DNA from: Rhodothermales bacterium | GTDB lineage: Bacteria > Bacteroidota > Rhodothermia > Rhodothermales > VXPQ01 | DNA: 7,246 bases | Assembly (NCBI GenBank): GCA_028283985.1 | Contig: JANQSQ010000323.1 | Span: forward strand, 1 to 7,246 | Direction: 5' to 3' | Shown here: one piece after another, positions 1-5,543 of the stretch | Position numbering within the stretch: position 1 is the first letter of the stretch | How the letters are laid out: each line of letters opens with the position of its first letter | Position numbers and translations under genes: made by a program | Notes under the pieces: generated by a model | What the model saw: only the letters and a program-made list of their open reading frames with translations | Database searches by the model: none | What the model was told of the DNA's origin: nothing

Positions 1-2025
1 GGCAAAGGCCTCGTCCGCGATCCTTGCAGCGATTTCCGCACCGAAACCCATGAATTCATGGTCTTCGTAGGCGATCAGCACGCGATTCGTTTTGCGGACC
101 GAAGCGAGGATTGTTTCCATGTCCAGCGGAAGCATGGTCCGGATATCGATAATCTCCGCGGAGATGTCGTCTTCCCGCTCCAGCCGGTTGGTGGCGTGTG
201 CGGCTTTGTGGACGATCATCCCCCAGGTAACGATGGTCAGGTCGCTGCCTTCGCGTGCTACGCGCGCCTTGCCGAAAGGAAGATAACCGTTTTCGTCCGC
301 TACGGGAGTGCGCGCGGCTGCCAGACGATATAGCGCCTTGTGTTCGAGGAACAGAATGGGGTCCTGGCTTCGAATAGCTGTCTTCAGCAGGCCTTTGGCG
401 TCGGAAGCAATAGAGGGCATGGCTACCTGCAGGCCGGGGAAGTGTGCGAAAATCGCCTCGATGTTTTGGGAATGGTATAAGCCCCCGTGGATGTATCCGC
501 CGCAGGGCACCCGGATGACCATGGGGCAACTCCACATGTTGTTCGACCGGTAACGAAGCGAAACTACCTGACTGCGAATATGCTGCATGGCCGGCCAGAT
601 GTAATCGGCGAACTGTATTTCCACCACCGGCTTGTAGCCTGAAGCGGCCAATCCCATTGCAGTGCCCACTATGGATGCTTCAGCCAGCGGCGAGTTGAAA
701 CAGCGATCCGCTCCAAACGAATCCGTCAGATCCCGGGTGGCCTTGAACACGCCTCCTTTTTCCCCGGCCACGTCTTCGCCGTAGACGATTACGCGTTCGT
801 CATGCGTCATCTCTTCCTTCAGGGCGGCGTTGACGGCATCCACCATGACCATCGGTTCGCCGGTTGGCTCCGAGGCCTCATAGTCGATGTCTAGATCTCC
901 TTCGAACAAGACATAGCGGGTTGCGCTTTCCGGCGTGGGGTCACTTTGCTCCAGCGCCCACGCGGCGGCTTCCTCGACTTCCTTGCGAATCTCTTGCTCC
1001 ATTTCCTCAACGGAATGCGCGTCCAGGACGCCTTCCTCGATGAGGGTCATTTCCATTAACAGGAGCGGATCGACTTCCTGAGCTTCCGACAATTCTTCGG
1101 AAGAGCGGTATTTTGCATGATTATCGGAGGAGGAGTGCGGGAAAAGACGAACCACATCGGCTACGAGGCATACCGGCCCTTGTCCGGTTCGGATGTGTTC
1201 TATAGCCCGTTTCGACGCCGCCGCCATTTTGAAAAAATCCGTTCCGTCAACCCGGATGCGCTTCAACCCCTCGTATCCCGCAGCCAGTTTGTACGGGGTG
1301 CCCCCGGCTACCTGATCTTCGACCGGTACCGAGATAGCGAATTTGTTATCCTCAATAAAAAAGAGCACAGGCGCCTTAATGCGGGAGGCCCAATTCAGCG
1401 CCTCGTGAAAAGCGCCTTGGGACGTGGCGCCTTCTCCAGCGGATACATACACGAAAGCATCTTCGCCCCGGCGCTGCACGGTCATGGCAAAGCCAAGCGC
1501 AGGAAGAAATTGCGAACCCACGGAAGATGACCCTGCCAGAATGTTGAATTCCCGCGCGCCGTAGTGCTGGGACATTTGCCGTCCGCCGGAACTCGGGTCG
1601 TCGGCCTTGGCGAGATGGGCGAGCAGGGTGTCTCGCGCGGTCATGCCGACGGCAAGAGAGAGGCACAGGTCCCGATAGTACATGCAGAACCAGTCGTGTC
1701 CGGGCCGTACATACATGCCCATGGCTGCCTGAGCGGCTTCATGACCGGCGCATCCTGCGTGGAAAAATCCCTTGCCCTGCTTGAGCAGGGTCAACATCTT
1801 TTCATCGAGCCGCCTTGCCAGCAGCATCGTGCGGTACGCTTCGCGGAGTTGCTTTCCGTCGAAATCGCTGGCGGTCAACTTGTCCACATGCAGCTCTTCT
1901 GCATAGGCTATACCCGGTACAATCGCTTCGGAAGCGTGCCCATTGCCATGGCCGGGCTCGGGACGAAGAAGCGCTTCCCGATCCGGGGGGGTCTTTTTTC
2001 GATGTTGATCCTTCATTTTCGCCAT
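1..2025 (-). CDS. 2-oxoacid dehydrogenase E1, fused alpha-beta subunits (probably branched-chain type), C-terminus cut off
   Basis: A single open frame of 675 codons runs off the left edge. The protein joins the ThDP-dependent E1 alpha and beta chains that catalyse decarboxylation of a 2-oxoacid and acyl transfer to lipoyl-E2 in the cytoplasm. The alpha part spans about residues 60-370. It has YYRD at 116-119, a ThDP/Mg motif starting G197-E198-G199 and closing with EDNKFAIS, and the loop HSSSDN at 297-302. The beta part starts near residue 392 (MVMVDAVNAAL), with GEDV from 416, the active-site stretch IHGGLYHSQ (H513, H518), and EDHEFMGFGAEIA close to the window edge. HSSSDN-KYR resembles the branched-chain (2-oxoisovalerate) E1 alpha loop more than the pyruvate one, so BCKDH is favoured but not proven. 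ATG 2025 is the first ATG after an upstream in-frame stop; ATG 2016 is an alternative. Neither has a clear Shine-Dalgarno. Only about 20-60 C-terminal residues should be missing. Confidence 0.93.
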   Translation of the reverse strand, partial: MAKMKDQHRKKTPPDREALLRPEPGHGNGHASEAIVPGIAYAEELHVDKLTASDFDGKQLREAYRTMLLARRLDEKMLTLLKQGKGFFHAGCAGHEAAQAAMGMYVRPGHDWFCMYYRDLCLSLAVGMTARDTLLAHLAKADDPSSGGRQMSQHYGAREFNILAGSSSVGSQFLPALGFAMTVQRRGEDAFVYVSAGEGATSQGAFHEALNWASRIKAPVLFFIEDNKFAISVPVEDQVAGGTPYKLAAGYEGLKRIRVDGTDFFKMAAASKRAIEHIRTGQGPVCLVADVVRLFPHSSSDNHAKYRSSEELSEAQEVDPLLLMEMTLIEEGVLDAHSVEEMEQEIRKEVEEAAAWALEQSDPTPESATRYVLFEGDLDIDYEASEPTGEPMVMVDAVNAALKEEMTHDERVIVYGEDVAGEKGGVFKATRDLTDSFGADRCFNSPLAEASIVGTAMGLAASGYKPVVEIQFADYIWPAMQHIRSQVVSLRYRSNNMWSCPMVIRVPCGGYIHGGLYHSQNIEAIFAHFPGLQVAMPSIASDAKGLLKTAIRSQDPILFLEHKALYRLAAARTPVADENGYLPFGKARVAREGSDLTIVTWGMIVHKAAHATNRLEREDDISAEIIDIRTMLPLDMETILASVRKTNRVLIAYEDHEFMGFGAEIAARIADEAFA

Positions 2026-2195
2026 AAGAACGCACCGGCACAGGATGCTCTGATTAAGTCCGCTAATTTCAACGATGGAATCATTACGTCATTTACGCAC
2101 GAACGCGGAGCGCTGAGCGAAGCGGTTTTGAACAGAGTATCCTGTACATCATCGTGAAAATACGAAGAAGGGATTGGGATTTCCAGAAAACAGGG
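2026..2195 (-). other. intergenic region upstream of the E1 gene
   Basis: These 170 bases separate the kinase stop codon from the E1 start and are the widest gap between the minus-strand genes. No coding frame with family resemblance is visible. There is no stem followed by a T-run strong enough to call a terminator for the kinase. The gap is long enough for an E1 promoter, but I see no convincing -35/-10 pair, so none is annotated. Confidence 0.5.
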
Positions 2196-3269
2196 TTACG
2201 CAGGGTTGGCGAGGGGCAACTCGAACCAGAAACGGGAGCCCCGTCCGAACGTGCTTTCCACGTGGATAGGTTCGTTGTGCGCGCGCAGGATCTGATGAAC
2301 GATGCTGAGTCCCAGGCCCGAACCACCGCTTTGGCGCGCCCGGTCCGGATCGACGCGGTAAAACCGCTCGAACACCCTGTCGAGATGATGTTCCTCGATA
2401 CCGCGGCCCGGGTCGATTACCTCGATGCGCACTTTGTCGAGCCGTCGCCGGAAACGGCACCGAACAGTACCTTTGTCGGTGTAGGAAATGGCGTTCTCGA
2501 TCAGATTGGTCAAGACCTGTCGGATACGATTGCGGTCGGCATGTACATATTCGGGAGCATTCTCCAGTTCGAGGCGCAGTTCCTTTTCTTTTATTTTCGA
2601 CTCCAGCGTATCCCCGATTTCGCGGAGCAGTTCGGATAATTCGAAGGGGGCCGGGTCGATGAGGTCTTCCCGGTATTCGAGCCGGGCAATCTCGATAAGG
2701 TCGCTGAAAAGCGTTTGGAGCCGGTGCAGATTCGCAAGTCCCTTTTCGGCGTAGCGCCGGCGTTTTTCGGGGCTCAGCGAATCGCTGCCAAGCGCTTCGA
2801 GGTATCCGCTTACGGCAAACGTCGGGTTGCGTACTTCATGGCCTACATTCCCGATGAATTCGTTTTGCAATTGCGTCAGACTTTGCAGTTCATTGATTTG
2901 CCTCTGAAAACTGGCGGACATGCGGTTCAGGCTCATCGCGAGGACGCGAAACTCGGTAGCGCGGGAATCCACCTCGATATTTTCGCCCGGATTGCCTTCC
3001 GCAATGCGCCTGGCCGAGTTGTTGAGAGCTTGAAGAGGGGTTGTGATTTTGTTGGTGGCGACCCAACTTCCCGCCAGCGCAAGGAGCAGAATGAGGCCCA
3101 TGCTCACGACAAGCATTATGCGCATCTGGCCTTGCATTGCGAAAGCGACATAGAGTCCTACGGCCACGACGGGCGGGCCTACGAACAAGGTAAACGTGAG
3201 AATCATCCACGTTTGCGTCGAGGCCCGCTTGGGAATGGCGAGATCGGTGAGTCGCTTCAGCAAGCCCAT
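2196..3269 (-). CDS. membrane sensor histidine kinase with HAMP domain
   Basis: The product has 357 residues and is a complete class I two-component kinase that would autophosphorylate and pass phosphate to the regulator encoded just upstream. Two hydrophobic helices lie at about 21-43 and 51-71, joined by only about seven residues. A HAMP-like linker follows to about 125. The DHp domain carries the H-box (GHEVRNP, phospho-acceptor H144). The ATPase domain has the N-box (N255, N259), G1 box DPGRGI (D286), F box (FERFY, from F300) and G2 box GGSGLGLSIV (from G315), so all catalytic boxes are present. There is no periplasmic, PAS or GAF domain, so the signal must be sensed in the membrane, in HAMP, or through a partner. 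ATG 3269 is the only reasonable start, because the frame is closed by TGA about 48 bases upstream with no other start codon between. The ligand and regulon are unknown. Confidence 0.93.
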   Translation of the reverse strand: MGLLKRLTDLAIPKRASTQTWMILTFTLFVGPPVVAVGLYVAFAMQGQMRIMLVVSMGLILLLALAGSWVATNKITTPLQALNNSARRIAEGNPGENIEVDSRATEFRVLAMSLNRMSASFQRQINELQSLTQLQNEFIGNVGHEVRNPTFAVSGYLEALGSDSLSPEKRRRYAEKGLANLHRLQTLFSDLIEIARLEYREDLIDPAPFELSELLREIGDTLESKIKEKELRLELENAPEYVHADRNRIRQVLTNLIENAISYTDKGTVRCRFRRRLDKVRIEVIDPGRGIEEHHLDRVFERFYRVDPDRARQSGGSGLGLSIVHQILRAHNEPIHVESTFGRGSRFWFELPLANPA

Positions 3270-3340
3270 GGACCCGGAAATATTGTTGATGAAACCGGAT
3301 ATGAACCCGGTAAAACCTCATTGTTGGCGCGCCCTGCTTC

Positions 3341-3375
3341 TCCGGCGCGGCCCCGAAACGCTGCGCTGCGCCGGA
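3341..3375 (-). other. inverted repeat / possible mRNA hairpin directly after the response-regulator stop
   Basis: TCCGGCGC (3341-3348) and GCGCCGGA (3368-3375) are a perfect 8-bp GC-rich inverted repeat with a 19-base loop. In the minus-strand transcript the stem begins at the first base after the regulator's TAA. No T-run follows, so it is not a typical intrinsic terminator. It could stabilise the upstream mRNA or reduce read-through into the kinase gene. The structure is seen in the sequence; the function is inferred. Confidence 0.4.
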
Positions 3376-4086
3376 TTACCCGACTTCCTCTGCTTCCTGT
3401 GAGAAACGATAACCGACGCCCCGTACCGTTTGAATGTGCCGGGCGAAATCGCCGAGTTTTTCACGCAGGTTCTTGATGTGTGCATCCACCGTGCGCTCCG
3501 TAACCATCATGGCGTCCTCCCAGATTGTTTCGAGTAATTGTTTGCGGCTGAATGCCCTGAGAGGATGGCGAACAAGGTACAGCAACAGGCTGAACTCGGT
3601 CTCGGTAAGGCCGATGTCCTGGTTTGCGATCGTGGCGCGGTGCTCGTCTTCGTAGATTTTGAGGCCGTTTATCTCGATAAATCTCCGTTCCCGGATGCCC
3701 GACAGCCGGAGCGCCGTTTTTACGTGCGCCAGAATCACTTCCGAGGAGACCGGTTTCATGAGATAATTGTCCCCTCCGGCCATGAGTCCCCTGATCTGAT
3801 CCTCTTCTTCCGTTTTGGCCGTCAGGAAAATGATCGGAATCGTTTCTGTGGCAATACGCGAACGCAGTTGTTTGCACACCTCGACGCCATCGAGTTTAGG
3901 CAGCATGATGTCAAGCAGAATGACATTCGTGTCGGGCGTAGCCTGGGTAAGGGCGTCTTCGCCATCGTAGGCTTTCTTTACCTTGTATTTTGCCTCTTCC
4001 AGGAAATGGGATACCATTTCCACCACGTCTTCCTCGTCATCCACGACGAGGATAGTGATGTCCGAAGGATCTGCAGGTGTATTCAT
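3376..4086 (-). CDS. OmpR/PhoB-family response regulator
   Basis: The product has 236 residues, the normal length for this family, and is a DNA-binding transcription factor controlled by phosphorylation. The receiver domain (about 10-125) has the acidic pair D16-D17, phospho-acceptor D59 in LLDIMLPKLDG, the switch residue T89 and the conserved K111 followed by P112. The winged-helix domain (about 138-230) ends in the characteristic RTVDAHIKNLREKLGD and QTVRGVGYRF segments. The motif before the lysine reads GGDNYLMKP instead of the commoner GADDYxxKP, a mild variation. The kinase gene follows 106 bases downstream on the same strand, which makes them a probable cognate pair. The ATG at 4086 fits the domain start. 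An SD-like GAGGG lies 13 bases before it, farther than ideal. Target genes cannot be told from the window. Confidence 0.95.
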   Translation of the reverse strand: MNTPADPSDITILVVDDEEDVVEMVSHFLEEAKYKVKKAYDGEDALTQATPDTNVILLDIMLPKLDGVEVCKQLRSRIATETIPIIFLTAKTEEEDQIRGLMAGGDNYLMKPVSSEVILAHVKTALRLSGIRERRFIEINGLKIYEDEHRATIANQDIGLTETEFSLLLYLVRHPLRAFSRKQLLETIWEDAMMVTERTVDAHIKNLREKLGDFARHIQTVRGVGYRFSQEAEEVG

Positions 4087-4190
4087 ACCGGTTGGCTTGC
4101 CCTCAAAGCCGAGTAACTCTGAAATACCACATCCTAAGAAATATACGTCAAATTCGGCAATGAAACGCGCATACGGGGCTGGATGGCGAC
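4087..4190 (-). promoter_or_regulatory. leader of the response-regulator gene with possible promoter elements
   Basis: This 104-base gap lies between the racemase stop and the regulator start. On the minus strand it contains TTGACG (4151-4146), one base from a sigma-70 -35 box, followed directly by TATATTTC (4145-4138), which fits five of six fixed positions of the Bacteroidota -7 element TAnnTTTG. The two cannot work together as one promoter, because there is no spacer. A -10 at a normal distance from TTGACG is weak. Nearer the start, GGCTT/AAGCC (4094-4098 and 4106-4110) can form a 5-bp hairpin with GAGGG in its loop. The motifs are seen in the sequence; promoter activity is inferred. Confidence 0.25.
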
Positions 4191-5291
4191 TCAGTGAAAA
4201 TATATTCGCGGCACATGGGCCGGGACGCCAACCAGTATTTCATGCGAGATGGTTTCGGCCCATGTGGCCAGGTCCGCGGCGCCGGGTTCGTTCTCACTGT
4301 GTTTTTCTTCCGCTCCGAAAAGGATCACGTCATCACCCACGGCGATGGTATGTTCCGGTCCCGTATCGACCATGAACATGTTCATGCATACCGTTCCCAC
4401 CACCGGGTATCTTTGCCCTCGGATGGCCGCAAAGGCCCGGTTGCCAAGAATTCTCGGATAGCCGTCTGCATATCCTGCTCCGACGGTTGCGATGGATGTA
4501 GTGCGATCCGCGGTCCACGTACGTCCATAGGATATGTTCGTACCGGGGGTGACTTTTTTCAGGTGAGTAACTTTCGAATAAAGCGTCATCGCCGGGCGCA
4601 GTCCGTAATCCTCTGCGAACCCTGTGTATCCGTAGAGTCCGATTCCTGCGCGCGCCAGGGATCGATTCCAGGAGGTTGCTTCGGGGAATCTGAGGATGCT
4701 GCCCGTCGCCGTGGCGTGTATGGTTTCTGCAGCATCTCCAATCTTCCCGACTACGTGATCGAAGCGTTCCAATTGCTCGCGTGCAAAGCCTGCGTCACTG
4801 TAGGCTGTAGCGAGGTGGGTCCACAGACCGGCTATTTTCACGTGCGGGGCCCGATCGAGACGGGTTACGATCCGCTCGGCTTGCCCGGGGGCTATGCCGA
4901 TGCGTCCCATACCCGTGTCCACCTTGACATGTACGCGAAACGCGTGGGTGGCGCATTCGAGCACGGCGTCCGCGATCGCAGGAGAGGAAACCGTGACCTC
5001 GAGTTCATGTTTGGGCAATTCATGCAGGCGCTCGACAGGCGGTCCGGTAAGGACGAGAATACGCTCCTCGATGCCGCCTTCACGCAAGAGCAGGCCCTCG
5101 TCGGTTGTGGCCACGCCAAACCAGCGTACGCCATGCTGCGCCAGCGCGCGGGCGGTATGCAGGATGCCATGGCCATATGCATCTGATTTCACGACAGCCA
5201 TCAGCGGGGCTTTCCCGGCGTATTTGCGGAGAATGGCTGTGTTGTGTTTTAGTCGATTCAGATGAACATGGGCCCTTGTCTGCGAATACAA
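4191..5291 (-). CDS. alr: alanine racemase (PLP-dependent), TTG start, unusual Tyr-to-His at the PLP-phosphate site
   Basis: This cytoplasmic enzyme interconverts L- and D-alanine for peptidoglycan. Starting at TTG 5291 the product has 366 residues. The PLP lysine K35 sits in AVVKSDAYGHG and the second catalytic base is Y255 in ISYGRTW. Also present are R130 (VDTGMGR), H159 (LWTHLAT), S198, R214 (ARAGIGLYGY) and M303 (VCMNM). The family segment ending in Ser/Asn-Tyr-Glu instead reads ISHEI: H350 replaces the Tyr that contacts the PLP phosphate (Tyr354 in the Geobacillus enzyme, as I recall it). The common CMD also reads CMN. There is no ATG or GTG anywhere between the upstream in-frame stop and the lysine. 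The only starts are TTG at 5405, 5351 and 5291. I chose 5291 because it gives the usual length and places Lys near residue 35; starting at 5405 gives 404 residues. The gene is divergent from the peptidase gene and co-directional with the two-component genes. Confidence 0.93.
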   Translation of the reverse strand: MYSQTRAHVHLNRLKHNTAILRKYAGKAPLMAVVKSDAYGHGILHTARALAQHGVRWFGVATTDEGLLLREGGIEERILVLTGPPVERLHELPKHELEVTVSSPAIADAVLECATHAFRVHVKVDTGMGRIGIAPGQAERIVTRLDRAPHVKIAGLWTHLATAYSDAGFAREQLERFDHVVGKIGDAAETIHATATGSILRFPEATSWNRSLARAGIGLYGYTGFAEDYGLRPAMTLYSKVTHLKKVTPGTNISYGRTWTADRTTSIATVGAGYADGYPRILGNRAFAAIRGQRYPVVGTVCMNMFMVDTGPEHTIAVGDDVILFGAEEKHSENEPGAADLATWAETISHEILVGVPAHVPRIYFH

Positions 5292-5394
5292 TACATCGGT
5301 TTCGCGGAGCCCGGGAACGGAAGCATTCTCTTTGATGAGAGGCCGGGGCAAGATCGGATAAGGGTAATGGTTTCGGATTCGGGACGACGCGCAA

Positions 5395-5400
5395 TATAAT
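5395..5400 (+). promoter_or_regulatory. possible -10 box (TATAAT) for the dipeptidyl peptidase gene
   Basis: An exact TATAAT lies in the divergent region, 143 bases before the peptidase ATG. The -35 position at 17-base spacing is TTCGGA, a poor match to TTGACA. On the opposite strand the same bases read TATATT, so the two divergent genes could share an overlapping promoter core. If the minus-strand version is used, transcription would start inside the TTG 5405 reading frame, which would favour the downstream racemase starts. Bacteroidota often use a different promoter consensus, so this may be chance. Confidence 0.25.
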
Positions 5401-5543
5401 CGCAATCTGACGCCGGGTACATATCATTGTCGCATTTTGGCGTTCGCATGGATAATTTACGGACTGCGGCGTCACGGAGTCATTTTCGCGTTATGCAACG
5501 GGACGTCCGGCGAACTCACACGATCCATCAGGATATCAACATC

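Noticed and set aside
2110..2150. Possible terminator after the kinase gene (GC-rich repeats near GCGCTGAGCG)
   Set aside because: Only short 4-bp stems can be drawn, and the T-run is too weak on the minus strand to support a terminator.
1564..2157. Plus-strand open frame of 197 codons opposite the E1 gene start
   Set aside because: It is a shadow of the E1 reading frame, with no start-site support and no recognisable domain.
2890..3321. Minus-strand 143-codon frame beginning in the regulator-kinase gap
   Set aside because: It overlaps the kinase gene out of frame, and its translation is a frame-shifted version of the kinase.
2715..3476. Plus-strand open frame of 253 codons across the kinase start and regulator end
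   Set aside because: It is antisense to two well-supported genes, and its translation is rich in Arg and Gly with no recognisable domain.
4194..5186. Plus-strand open frame of 330 codons opposite the racemase gene
   Set aside because: It lies wholly antisense to a gene with clear family motifs, its translation resembles no family I know, and long antisense frames are expected in this codon usage.
5493..5543. Upstream in-frame ATG for the peptidase gene
   Set aside because: It would place 17 polar residues before the signal peptide. ATG 5544 gives a textbook signal peptide and has AGGA upstream.
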